Shown here one piece after another: positions 10,178 through 21,011 of a stretch of 64,000 bases of DNA. Origin of the DNA: Sva-07 sp963747375. GTDB lineage: Bacteria > Actinomycetota > Acidimicrobiia > Acidimicrobiales > Ilumatobacteraceae. Every line of letters starts with the position of its first letter. The stretch's first letter is position 1. The notes under the pieces are model-generated. The model was not told where the DNA came from. It saw only the letters and a program-made list of their open reading frames with translations, and made no database searches. Position numbers and translations under genes: made by a program. The stretch spans positions 39,268 through 103,267 of the forward strand of contig CAVVFL010000030.1 in NCBI GenBank assembly GCA_963747375.1. The letters run 5' to 3'.

Positions 10178-10225
10178 CGAGCGATGAGCGAATGGCCGCC
10201 ATCCGGGCCGCTGGCTCATCGCTCG
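10178..10225. repeat. Perfect 12-bp inverted repeat (CGAGCGATGAGC)
   Basis: The arms 10178-10189 and 10214-10225 are exact complements. The element lies in the divergent spacer between the LLM oxidoreductase and the DUF3445-type gene. It shares the GCGATGAGC core with the inverted repeat at 8445-8484, so the two belong to one small repeat family. Confidence 0.7.
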
Positions 10226-10253
10226 AGGGTGGGGGCAGTTAGCGTTCGGGGTG

Positions 10254-11168
10254 ATGGATCCCATCGGGGCGATCGTGGCGACGCCGCCGTACCTGCCGTT
10301 CATGGACGGACCGGCCCCTGCCGGTCCCGACGCCTTCCGGTGGCGTCTGGGCGTTCGGCCACTCGATCTGCACGACTGGATCGAGCTCGGCGCCGACGCC
10401 GACGCGGCAATCGACGCCAAGCCCCGCCTGATGGAGCGACACCCCGACACCGTCTTCGCCGTGCTCGATGATCGCGTGACGCACGAAGCGCAGGAGGTCG
10501 CGGACACGCTCGTCGAGCACCTCCGACGGCGCTGGCCGCAGCGCTACGGCGAGGTCGCGCTCGACAGGGCACTCCATCCGCTCGATGCGGCGGCGCGTCT
10601 GGTCCCCGAAGACCTCGTGCTGCTCGTGGAGCGCGACGGTCGGCTCGTCTTCGGTGGCGGGTCGGTGTGCTTCCCCAACCGCTGGGATCTGCGCTCGAAG
10701 GTCGGTCTCACGATGGCGGCAGTCCACGCTCCGGTCGGCCGACTCAACGATCAGTTGGAGGCGCCGATCGACAGCTTCTTCGATCGCCTGACGCCGGACC
10801 GCAGCTTCTGGCGTCTCGGATGGGGCGTCCTCGACACCCCCGACTGGTTCACACCGGTCGACGGCACGGCGCGGCCCCGGCCGAGCGAACCGGCGCCCGA
10901 TCAGCACTTCTTGCGTGTCGAACGCGAGACCCTTCGCCGCTTCCCCGACACGCGATGCGTGCTCTTCACGATCCGCACCTACGTGACGCCGATCCTGTCG
11001 TCGTGCTCGACGGCGCACGAGCGCGTCCGGCTGGCGGCAGCGCTCGAGTCCCTGCCCGATGACGTGCGTCGGTACAAGGATCTCGTCGCCACGGCCGGCG
11101 AGCTGGCGAATCTGTTACGCATGGTGTCCGACACCACGGTCACGTCGCGGTCACCTGACCAAAGCTGA
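10254..11168 (+). CDS. DUF3445 / heme-dependent oxidative N-demethylase-like protein
   Basis: The intact protein of about 304 residues begins with PPYLPFMDGP and then FRWRLGVRPLDLHDWIELG, the typical N-terminus of the DUF3445 family (heme-dependent oxidative N-demethylase family). Further family-like segments are DLVLLVERDGRLVFGGGSVC, FPNRWDLRSKVG, and near the C-terminus RTYVTPI. Characterised relatives act on N-methyl amines with a heme-like cofactor. The substrate is not predictable here. Translation may start at the ATG at 10254 or the GTG one codon earlier. It is followed by clpB, which has its own promoter-like spacer. Confidence 0.75.
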   Translation: MDPIGAIVATPPYLPFMDGPAPAGPDAFRWRLGVRPLDLHDWIELGADADAAIDAKPRLMERHPDTVFAVLDDRVTHEAQEVADTLVEHLRRRWPQRYGEVALDRALHPLDAAARLVPEDLVLLVERDGRLVFGGGSVCFPNRWDLRSKVGLTMAAVHAPVGRLNDQLEAPIDSFFDRLTPDRSFWRLGWGVLDTPDWFTPVDGTARPRPSEPAPDQHFLRVERETLRRFPDTRCVLFTIRTYVTPILSSCSTAHERVRLAAALESLPDDVRRYKDLVATAGELANLLRMVSDTTVTSRSPDQS

Positions 11169-11205
11169 TATGATACCACTCAGGTTTATTGAGTAGAGGA
11201 GCGGA
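11169..11205 (+). promoter_or_regulatory. clpB promoter region with palindromic operator-like site
   Basis: A TATGAT hexamer at 11169-11174 preceded by TGA resembles an extended -10 element. Immediately after it lies ACTC-N9-GAGT (11178-11194), which matches the inner core and spacing of the HrcA-binding CIRCE element but lacks its outer bases. A GAGGAG-like ribosome site precedes the ATG at 11209. Heat-shock repression is an inference. Confidence 0.4.
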
Positions 11206-11208
11206 AGA

Positions 11209-13704
<2,496 letters not shown>

Positions 13705-13729
13705 GTCGCATCGGGGGGTCAGGGTCGGT

Positions 13730-14700
13730 TCACGGGGTGACAGGAACGAGGGTGAGGCGGAACGTCGGCGGGCTGAGTTCGATCAGCTCGAGGCGGCCGC
13801 CGTCCGACTCCGCGAGGCGTCGGGCGAGCGGCAGGCCGCGGCCGTGCGGGGCCTGGTGATCCGACGGACGGTCGAACAGCGTGGCCGCGCGTTCCTGGCT
13901 GATGCCCGGAGCCCTCGTCCTCGATCGTCACGCTGTCGTCCTGTACCAGGATCGCGACGGTGCCGCGCCCGTGACGCAGCGCGTTGTCGAGCAGGATCCC
14001 GATCACCTGGCCGACCAGGCCCGGCGTGGCGCTCACCTGGTTCGCACGACCTGTCGTCACCACCACCTGGCGGCGCTTCTCGGCGAAACGGTGCTGCCAG
14101 TCGGCCACCTGGTGGTCGACGAGCGTCGTCAGGTCGACCTCGGTGCGTTCCTTCGTCGATCCCGGTCCGCGCCACGGTGAGCAGATCGTCGAGTGTCAGG
14201 TTCAACTCGTGGGTCTGTGTCAGCGCTGCGGTCGCCTCGGCGGCAACCTCGGGGTCCTGGTCGCGCTCGAGCAGTTCGAGTCGCATGGCGATGCCCGTCA
14301 GACCGGTGCGCAGTTGATGGGTGGCGTCGGCGGTGAAGCCACGTTCTGATTCGAGCATGCGATCGACACGGTTCGCACTCAGGCGCAGCGCGCGTGAGAT
14401 GTCGTCGATCTCACTGATCCCCGATGGCGGCGGGGCGGCCGCGCTGAAGTCGCCATCGCCCACCCGCGCCGCGCTGCGCGCGAGTCGTTCGAGTGGTCGT
14501 GCGAGCTGTCGGGCCTGGACGCCGGCGAGCAGTGCGGCCGACGCAATGGCCGCCACAGCGATCACCATGAGCCGAGCCAGCACGTCGGCGGGGAGTTCGC
14601 CACCCTCGGCATCGCGCACGATGAGCAGCACGGGGAGGAGCAGCACCAGGATGACGATCATGACCACGGCGATGGTCGAGAGCACCAGGCGCCGGCGCAC
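13730..14700 (-). CDS. HAMP-domain sensor histidine kinase (frameshifts)
   Basis: An N-terminal membrane segment (VVMIVILVLLLPVLLIV) and a second one near residue 45 flank a short periplasmic loop. A HAMP linker follows (ARPLERLARSAARVGDGDF), and then the phospho-acceptor helix GFTADATHQLRTGLTGI, with His in the H-box. The ATP-binding lid is seen as QVIGILLDNALRHG (N box) and VTIEDEG. The C-terminus reads HGRGLPLARRLAESDGG before the stop at 13730. Two frame changes, near 14,165 and 13,910, split the ORF. The GTG start at 14700 lies a few bases after the response regulator stop, so the two form one operon. The stimulus is unknown. Confidence 0.85.
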
Positions 14701-14706
14701 GTCGGG

Positions 14707-15462
14707 TCAGCCCCCGGTTGGATCGAATCGGAAGCCGACGCCGCGGACGGTGACGATCTTCGACGGCGGATCGGTGTCGTCGAGGATCTTGCGGCGAAGC
14801 GTCGAGGTGTGGGTGTCGAGGGTGCGGGTCGAACCCCACCAGTTCTCGTCCCACACCTGGCTCATGATCTGCTCGCGCTTGAGCGTCACGCCGGGCTGGC
14901 GCATCAGGAGTTCGAGCAGGTCGAACTCCTTGGTGGTGAGTTCCACTTCGATGCGTTTGGCGTCGTTGCGCTCGACGAAGCATCGGCGCGCCTCGGTGTC
15001 GAGTTCGATGCCGGCACCGCTGAGGTGCCCGTTCGAGCTGGCGGGCGAGTGGTCGACGAGGCGCAGTCTGGCGCGGATCCGTGCCACGAGTTCGGCGAGT
15101 CGGAACGGCTTGGCGACGTAGTCGTCGGCGCCGGCGTTGAGGCCGACGATGACGTCCATCTCCTCGGCGCGGGCGGTGAGCATGATGATCGGAAGGCCGG
15201 GATGGTCGGACCGCAGCTTGCGACAGACGTCGAGGCCGTCGATGTCGGGCAGCGTGAGATCGAGCAGCACGAGGTCGGGGCAGTGGTCGCCGACGGAGGC
15301 AAGTGCGTCGAGTCCGGCCGCGACGTGCGCAACCTCGAAGCCCTCACTGCGCAGCACTCGGATCAGCGGCTCGCTGATGCGGTCGTCGTCCTCCACGAGC
15401 AGCACGGCCGTCGTCGCGGAGGCCATGGCGGTGCCGCCGGATGCGCGAGGGCTCGATTCCAT
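14707..15462 (-). CDS. OmpR/PhoB-family response regulator
   Basis: The receiver domain shows VLLVEDDDRI, the phospho-acceptor LLDLTLPDIDG, IIMLTARAEE, and the conserved Lys in DDYVAKPF. A C-terminal winged helix follows, with TTKEFDLLELLMRQPG, SQVWDENWWG, HTSTLRRKI and VRGVGFRFDP. The gene is intact. I prefer the ATG at 15462, which is preceded by a weak AAGG ribosome site, over the ATG at 15426; the receiver domain begins just after the latter. It is followed directly by its cognate kinase. It is divergent from the MFS exporter, so the pair might also influence that gene (inference). Confidence 0.9.
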   Translation of the reverse strand: MESSPRASGGTAMASATTAVLLVEDDDRISEPLIRVLRSEGFEVAHVAAGLDALASVGDHCPDLVLLDLTLPDIDGLDVCRKLRSDHPGLPIIMLTARAEEMDVIVGLNAGADDYVAKPFRLAELVARIRARLRLVDHSPASSNGHLSGAGIELDTEARRCFVERNDAKRIEVELTTKEFDLLELLMRQPGVTLKREQIMSQVWDENWWGSTRTLDTHTSTLRRKILDDTDPPSKIVTVRGVGFRFDPTGG

Positions 15463-15523
15463 CGCCTTGTCATCGGCCGCGAATGGCTCCGGCTTGAGGA
15501 GAGTCATGCTGACGGTGATTAAA

Positions 15524-15537
15524 ATACTGATCCGTAT
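15524..15537. promoter_or_regulatory. Candidate TetR operator ATACtGATCcGTAT
   Basis: A 14-base near-perfect palindrome lies between the divergent response regulator and the MFS exporter, 26 bases before the exporter start. Its centre is GATC and its ends are ATAC/GTAT, with one mismatched pair. The TetR regulator encoded immediately after the exporter is the likely ligand (inference). Confidence 0.45.
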
Positions 15538-15562
15538 CGTATCGAAACTGGAGATGACGACG

Positions 15563-17194
15563 ATGACGAGTGACACCGACGGCGAACCGATCACCACACG
15601 CCCACGACGACGAGCTCGACCCGGCCGTGCACGAACGCCGTTGGGTGATCCTCGGCGTGCTCTGCATGAGCCTCCTGATCATCGTGATGGACAACACGAT
15701 CCTGAACGTCGCGATCCCGTCGCTGATCGTGGATCTCGGTGCCACGAACAGCCAGATCCAGTGGATCGTCGACTCCTACGTCCTCGTGTTCGCCGGCCTG
15801 CTCCTCACCACCGGCAGCCTCTCGGACCGCTACGGGCGCAAGGGCGCGTTGCAGCTCGGCATCGTGGTGTTCGGCATCGGTTCGGCAGCAGCGGCGATGT
15901 CGACGTCGGCCGAGGGGCTGATCGCCACCCGTGCCTTCATGGGCATCGGCGGTGCCCTGATCATGCCGGCCACGCTGTCGATCCTCACCAACGTGTTCCG
16001 CGACCCACGCGAGCGCGGTCGAGCCATCGCCGTCTGGGCCGGATTCTCCGGGCTGGCCGTCGCCATCGGTCCGATCACCGGCGGACTCCTGCTCGAGCAC
16101 TTCTCCTGGCAGTCGGTCTTCTGGGTGAACATCCCGATCGGTATCACGGCACTGGTCCTCGGCGCCTTCCTCGATCCCGACATCGCGCGATCCCGAGCAG
16201 GGCAGGATCGACCCGCTCGGCGCGGTGCTGTCGTTCTTCGGGCTCGCATCGCTGCTGTTCGCCATCATCGAGGGGCCGTCGAAGGGCTGGAGCGATCCCG
16301 CTGGTCGTCGGCGCCTTCGTGATCGCTGCGGTGTTGCTCACGGTGTTCCTGCTGTGGGAACTCCACACGGCGCACCCGATGCTCGATCTCACCGTGTTCC
16401 GCAACGCCCGCTTCAGCGCCGGCAGCGGCACGATCACGCTCGTCTTCTTCGCCATGTTCGGTTCGCTGCTGCTGATGACGCAGTACTGGCAGCTCGTGCA
16501 CGGGTACTCGCCGTTGGAGGCGGGCATCCGCTTGCTTCCGTACGCGGCGACGATGATGATCGTCGCGCCGCTCTCGGCTCGATTCGTCGAGCGTCAGGGG
16601 ACCAAACGGATCGTGACCCTCGGCCTCGTTCTCGTCGCGACCGGCCTCACGCTGCTGTCGACGATTGCATCCCACTCGCCCTACCTGCTCGTGATCGGCT
16701 ACTTCGTCGTGATGGCCGCCGGGATGGGCATGACGATGGCCCCGGCGACCGAGTCGGTGATGGGGTCGTTGCCGCGCGCGAAGGCCGGCGTCGGTTCGGC
16801 CATCAACGACACGACCCGTCAGGTCGGCGGAGCCCTCGGCGTCGCGGTGATCGGCAGCGTCGTGACGAGTGTCTACTCACAGCGCATCTTCGACCTCGCC
16901 GGAGTGTTCGGACTCACCGGCCCGCAGGAGGCGATCGCGGAGTCGTCGCTCGGCGGAGCGCAACAGGTTGCGGCATCGCTCGGGGGACAGGCCGACGCGT
17001 TCGTGCAGGCCGCCAACGACAGCTTCGTCGACGCGATGTCGGTCGGGCTGCGTGTGGGAGCGGTCGTGATCGTGTTCGCCGCCGTGATGGCCTGGAAGTT
17101 CCTGCCATCGCACGCCACGGCACCGCAGAGCGACGTCGTGGCTGCTCCGGCCGGCGGACAGGGTGCGGATCCGGCTCCGATCGTCGGGACCTGA
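15563..17194 (+). CDS. DHA2-type MFS drug-resistance transporter (frameshifts)
   Basis: The protein of about 540 residues belongs to the 14-TM DHA2 family. It begins after a short polar leader with RRWVILGVLCMSLLIIVMDN and TILNVAIPSLIVDLGA. The motif A loop reads GSLSDRYGRKGAL and motif C is seen in GPITGGLLLEHFSW. The C-terminal half contains PYAATMMIVAPLSARF and GSAINDTTRQVGGALGVAV, a standard DHA2 signature. Frame shifts near 15,600, 16,200 and 16,300 are single-base. The start at 15563 is chosen because GGAG sits nine bases upstream. The expected function is proton-driven export of toxic compounds at the cytoplasmic membrane. The following TetR gene starts two bases after its stop. Confidence 0.88.
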   Translation: MTSDTDGEPITTRPRRRARPGRARTPLGDPRRALHEPPDHRDGQHDPERRDPVADRGSRCHEQPDPVDRRLLRPRVRRPAPHHRQPLGPLRAQGRVAARHRGVRHRFGSSGDVDVGRGADRHPCLHGHRRCPDHAGHAVDPHQRVPRPTRARSSHRRLGRILRAGRRHRSDHRRTPARALLLAVGLLGEHPDRYHGTGPRRLPRSRHRAIPSRAGSTRSARCCRSSGSHRCCSPSSRGRRRAGAIPLVVGAFVIAAVLLTVFLLWELHTAHPMLDLTVFRNARFSAGSGTITLVFFAMFGSLLLMTQYWQLVHGYSPLEAGIRLLPYAATMMIVAPLSARFVERQGTKRIVTLGLVLVATGLTLLSTIASHSPYLLVIGYFVVMAAGMGMTMAPATESVMGSLPRAKAGVGSAINDTTRQVGGALGVAVIGSVVTSVYSQRIFDLAGVFGLTGPQEAIAESSLGGAQQVAASLGGQADAFVQAANDSFVDAMSVGLRVGAVVIVFAAVMAWKFLPSHATAPQSDVVAAPAGGQGADPAPIVGT

Positions 17195-17196
17195 CC

Positions 17197-17775
17197 ATGA
17201 CCGCTGCAACCACGCGCCGTCCCGGCCGGCCGCGCTCGGAAGGCGTCGACGAAGCGTTGCTCGACGCCACCATGCAGTTGGCCGGCGAGGTGGGCATCCA
17301 CGGGATGTCGATGGACGACCTCGCGCAGCGAGCCGGCGTGTCGAAGGCCACGATCTACCGTCGCTGGCCGTCGAAGGAAGCCCTGGTGCTCGATTCGCTC
17401 GCCCACGCGATCCGGCCGTTCGACCTCGTCGACACCGGCTCGGTGCGTGGCGACCTCGACAGCTATCTCCGAGAACTCGGCCGTCGCATGCAGACGGGCC
17501 GCACCAGCGACGTGCTGCCCGACCTGATCTCGGCATCGGCGCGCGATGCGGCGCTACGCGAATCGCTCGACGAGTGGGTCCTGCATCGTCGCCAACCGTT
17601 GAACACGATCCTCGGCCGGGCCGTCCAACGAGGTGAATTGGCCGCCGACACCGACATCGACACCATCATCGATGCGCTGATCGGCGCCTTCGTGTATCGG
17701 CGCCTGCTGAGTCACGCTCCGCTCGACGGTGCGTTCGTGACGCGGCTGGTGCACACCGTGCTGCCGTCGGTCTGA
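17197..17775 (+). CDS. TetR/AcrR-family transcriptional regulator
   Basis: The 192-residue protein has a TetR DNA-binding domain in its first 60 residues. The recognition part reads MSMDDLAQRAGVSKATIYRR followed by WPSKEALV. The C-terminal ligand domain matches the common TetR_C type (LLSHAPLDGAFVTRLV). It is translationally close to the exporter (two-base gap), so it is probably the local repressor of the exporter promoter. The palindrome at 15524-15537 is the obvious candidate site. The gene is intact. Confidence 0.9.
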   Translation: MTAATTRRPGRPRSEGVDEALLDATMQLAGEVGIHGMSMDDLAQRAGVSKATIYRRWPSKEALVLDSLAHAIRPFDLVDTGSVRGDLDSYLRELGRRMQTGRTSDVLPDLISASARDAALRESLDEWVLHRRQPLNTILGRAVQRGELAADTDIDTIIDALIGAFVYRRLLSHAPLDGAFVTRLVHTVLPSV

Positions 17776-17803
17776 GGGTCGGGCGTCCCGTAGGGTCGAG
17801 ACG

Positions 17804-18187
17804 ATGAGCGATGAGTTCCCCACCTCGATCGGCCGCCTCGGCCTGGTCGCGTTCGACTGCCCGGACGCACTGGCGTTGGCCGACTTCTACTCGTCGATCG
17901 TCGGTGGCGACATGGTGCCCGGCGACGACGAGGGCTGGGTCGAGCTCCACACGCCGACCGGCAAGCTGGCCTTCCAGGAGATCGACGATCATCGCCCACC
18001 GACGTGGCCTGCGGGCGACGTCCCGCAGCAGGGCCACATCGACATCGACGTGGCGAACCTCGACGGAGCCGAGGCCGCGGTGCTGCGGCTCGGCGCGCTC
18101 AAGGCCGACGTACAGCCGAGCCCCGATCAGTTCCGGGTCATGTTCGACCCCGCCGGTCATCCGTTCTGCCTCGTCCTCGCCCCCTGA
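17804..18187 (+). CDS. VOC-family (glyoxalase-like) protein
   Basis: The 127-residue protein carries one glyoxalase/bleomycin-resistance fold. It reads GRLGLVAFDCPDALALADFY at the first beta-alpha unit and VMFDPAGHPFCLVLAP at the end, the usual C-terminal signature with a Glu/Asp-His-type metal site. VOC proteins range from dioxygenases to binding proteins, and the substrate cannot be predicted. The gene is intact and convergent with hisD across a strong hairpin. Confidence 0.8.
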   Translation: MSDEFPTSIGRLGLVAFDCPDALALADFYSSIVGGDMVPGDDEGWVELHTPTGKLAFQEIDDHRPPTWPAGDVPQQGHIDIDVANLDGAEAAVLRLGALKADVQPSPDQFRVMFDPAGHPFCLVLAP

Positions 18188-18207
18188 CCAGCCCAAAAAT
18201 GCCGCTG

Positions 18208-18228
18208 GGTGCGCGCTGAGCGCGCACC
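18208..18228. terminator. 9-bp GC hairpin between convergent genes
   Basis: GGTGCGCGC and GCGCGCACC pair perfectly around a TGA loop, in the short spacer between the convergent VOC and hisD stops. There is no T-tract; a bidirectional stop signal is inferred from symmetry and position. Confidence 0.5.
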
Positions 18229-18262
18229 TGGAGGAGAATTTCGGAGTGTGGGGCGGGGGTGA

Positions 18263-19587
18263 TCAGGATCGACGGAGACGCAGCGCGTCGCCGTGGGCGG
18301 GGAAGCCCTCGTGATCCGCGAGGGCGATGACCGAGGGGGTCATACGGGCCAGCGCCGCCGCATCGGCGCGGGCGATCGCCGTGCGCTTGAGGAACGTGTC
18401 GGCGGTGATGCCCGACGACACGTGAGCGAAACCCGACGTCGGGCAGTGAGGCCGGACATCCGATGACGAAGTTGGCCGCGCTGAACGGTGTGTGCTGGCC
18501 GACGAGGATCTCGCCGGCATTGACGAGGCCGTCGAGCACCGCGTCGAGCTGCGCATCAGCGACGACGACCTGGAGGTGCTCGGGCGCGAACCGGTTGGCG
18601 ACGTCGACAGCGACGTCGAGTGTCTCCACGAGGACGCATCCACCGTTCGGGCCGAGCGATGCCCGCGCCGCTGTGCCGCGCGACCTCGGGCAGCGTGGCG
18701 ATCTGCCGGTCGAGCGCCTCGTCGACGGCGTCGGCGAGCGATGCCGAGGTGGTGATCAGCACGACGGTGCTGTCGGTGCCGTGTTCGGCCTCGATGAGCA
18801 GATCGGCTGCGAGGAGCGCCGGATCGGCCGAGTCGTCGGCGATGACGAGGCTCTCGGTCGGGCCGAGGAGCATCATGGTGGCGACGCCGTGGCGCTGCAT
18901 CTCGACCTGCGCGATCGTGACCGCCGGCGAGCCCGGCCCGACGATCTTGCGCACCTTCGGGATCGTGTCGGTGCCGAACCCGAGCGCAGCGATCCCGGCC
19001 GGGCCGTTGACCCGGAACACGTCGTGGATCCCGAGCTTTCGGCACACCACCAGTACGGCGGGATCGACCTCGCCGGAGCCGCCGGGAACCGGAGGGACCA
19101 CGAGCGCGACCGACGGGACGCCGGCAACGACAGCGGGGACCGCGAGTTGGTAGGCGACGCTCGGGTAGCTGGCCTTGCCCGACGGCGTGAACAGCCCCGC
19201 CGAGGTGATCGGGGTGATCTTCTCGCCCACCGTGAGGCCGGGTTCGCTCTCGATCGACCAGTCGCGCGCCTGCTCCATCTGCGCCTCGTTGAACGCCCGC
19301 AGGTGGGCGATCGCATCGTCGATCGCGGCATCGACGTCGGAGCGGACCGCGGCCCGCTCGAACTCGTCGGCGCTGACGCGCAGGCCGTCCGGCTCGACTC
19401 GATGCCGTCGAACCTGGCCAGTGCGTCGCACACGGCGATGTCGCCTCGTTCGCGGACATCGTCGATCAACGCCCCGATGGATCGGCGCAGCTCGGGGTCG
19501 AAGATCTCGTCGATGCCGCGACGCATCAAGCGCATCGCGGGCCGCGACGTCCATGTCGTTCCAGACCTGTCTGCGCATCACCGTCAC
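18263..19587 (-). CDS. hisD: Histidinol dehydrogenase (frameshifts)
   Basis: HisD catalyses the last two oxidations of histidine biosynthesis (L-histidinol to L-histidine, NAD- and Zn-dependent). Diagnostic segments are PGGSGEVDPAVLVVCRKLG, GGCVLVETLDVAVDVANRF, APEHLQVVVADAQ, AGEILVGQHTPFSAANFVIG, and the C-terminal SVIALADHEGFPAHGDALRL. The order and length (about 440 residues) fit the family. Frame shifts near 19,535, 19,390, 18,655 and 18,440 break the reading frame, and each needs one base. The start is either GTG 19587 or ATG 19578. No other his genes are in view. Confidence 0.9.
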
Positions 19588-19627
19588 CCGCTCGACGCTA
19601 CCGGCCGTGCCCTCGACGATGGTCGGT

Positions 19628-19658
19628 GTTACATCCGGGGTCTGACCCCGGATGTAAC
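19628..19658. repeat. 13-bp perfect inverted repeat (GTTACATCCGGGG)
   Basis: The arms 19628-19640 and 19646-19658 are exact complements around TCTGA, between the divergent hisD and purA genes. A partial relative (GTGTTACGCCAGGGGTCAGA) occurs at about 5708, downstream of the esterase. This suggests a dispersed palindromic element rather than a purA-specific regulator. Confidence 0.6.
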
Positions 19659-19726
19659 GCTCTGGGTGCGGGACGACGAACGGAGTACCATCTCGACACG
19701 TTCCAACCACCACCCGGGGAGCGTGC

Positions 19727-21001
19727 ATGCCCGTCACCGTCGTCGTCGGAGCCCAATGGGGCGATGAGGGCAAAGCCAAGGTCATCGACCTGCTGTCGAA
19801 GGAGCACACCTACGTGGTGCGCTACCAGGGCGGCCACAACGCCGGACACACCGTCGTCGTCGACGGCGAGAAGTACGCCCTGCAGCTCGTGCCATCGGGG
19901 ATCCTGTACGACCACGTGATCCCCGTGATCGCCAACGGCGTCGTCGTCGACCTGCCGACGCTGTTCAAGGAGATCGACACGCTCGAGAACCGAGGGATCT
20001 CGTGCGCCGAGCTGAAGGTGTCGAGCCGTGCCCATCTGATCTTCCCGTGGCACCAGGCGCACGATGCGATCGCCGAGGCGATGCGCGGCGACGACAAGAT
20101 CGGCACCACGCTCAAGGGCATCGGGCCGGCCTACGCCGACAAGGCCCGGCGTGTCGGGTTGCGAGTCGGTGACGTTCTCGATCCGGGTCGTTTCTCCACG
20201 CTCGTGCGCGAACGCGCGGTCGCGGAGAACACGCTCATCGAGCAAGCCGGCGGCGATCCGCTCGACGTCGACGAGATCGTGGCGATGTTCGACGAGTTGG
20301 GTGCACGAGTCGCGCCGTTCGTCACCGACACCGTCAGCCTGCTGCACGGTGCGCTCGAACGCGGTGCTCACGTGCTGCTCGAAGGCGCACAGGCCACGTT
20401 CCTCGACCTCGACCACGGCACCTACCCGTACGTCACGTCGTCGAACCCCACCGCCGGTGGCGCCTGCGTGGGCACGGGAATCGGGCCACGGGACATCGAT
20501 CGGATCGTCGGGATCACCAAGGCGTACACCACGCGTGTCGGCGCCGGTCCGTTCCCGACCGAGCTCCTCGACGACGACGGAGACCGCCTGATCGACATCG
20601 GCAAGGAGTACGGCACGGTCACCGGTCGTCGCCGCCGGGCCGGCTGGCTCGACTGTGTGATGCTTCGCCAGGCGGTCCGCCTCAACAGCCTCAGCGAGCT
20701 GGCGTTGACCAAACTCGACATCCTCGACGGTTTCGAGACGATCCAGATCTGTACCGGGTATCGACTCGACGGGCGCTTGCTCGATCACTATCCCGATCGC
20801 TCCGACCTGTTGGCCGACGTGGAACCCGTCTACGAGACGCTCGACGGCTGGGGCAGCGTGCTCAGCGACACTCGTGAGCCCGGCCAGCTGCCCGCCGCCG
20901 CCAAACGCTTCATCGAGGTGGTCGAGCGCGAGGTCGGCATCCCCGTGCGCGTCGTCGGTGTCGGTGCCGAACGCGACGACTACCTCGTGTGGACATCGTG
21001 A
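19727..21001 (+). CDS. purA: Adenylosuccinate synthetase
   Basis: The intact 424-residue enzyme joins IMP and aspartate with GTP in AMP synthesis. The N-terminal P-loop reads VVVGAQWGDEGKAK, with the catalytic Asp in GDEGK; the usual second Gly of GKGK is Ala here. The catalytic His is in GGHNAGHTVV. Further motifs are KIGTTLKGIGPAYADKA, GAQATFLDLDHGTYPYVTSS, and the GTP-binding region LTKLDILDGFETI. It is followed after ten bases by purB, so two steps of the same purine branch are probably co-transcribed. Confidence 0.96.
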   Translation: MPVTVVVGAQWGDEGKAKVIDLLSKEHTYVVRYQGGHNAGHTVVVDGEKYALQLVPSGILYDHVIPVIANGVVVDLPTLFKEIDTLENRGISCAELKVSSRAHLIFPWHQAHDAIAEAMRGDDKIGTTLKGIGPAYADKARRVGLRVGDVLDPGRFSTLVRERAVAENTLIEQAGGDPLDVDEIVAMFDELGARVAPFVTDTVSLLHGALERGAHVLLEGAQATFLDLDHGTYPYVTSSNPTAGGACVGTGIGPRDIDRIVGITKAYTTRVGAGPFPTELLDDDGDRLIDIGKEYGTVTGRRRRAGWLDCVMLRQAVRLNSLSELALTKLDILDGFETIQICTGYRLDGRLLDHYPDRSDLLADVEPVYETLDGWGSVLSDTREPGQLPAAAKRFIEVVEREVGIPVRVVGVGAERDDYLVWTS

Positions 21002-21011
21002 CGGTTCGGCG

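Noticed and set aside
11178..11194. HspR HAIR element at clpB
   Set aside because: HAIR is CTTGAGT-N7-ACTCAAG; here the half-sites are in the opposite order (ACTCA-N7-TGAGT), so it does not match.
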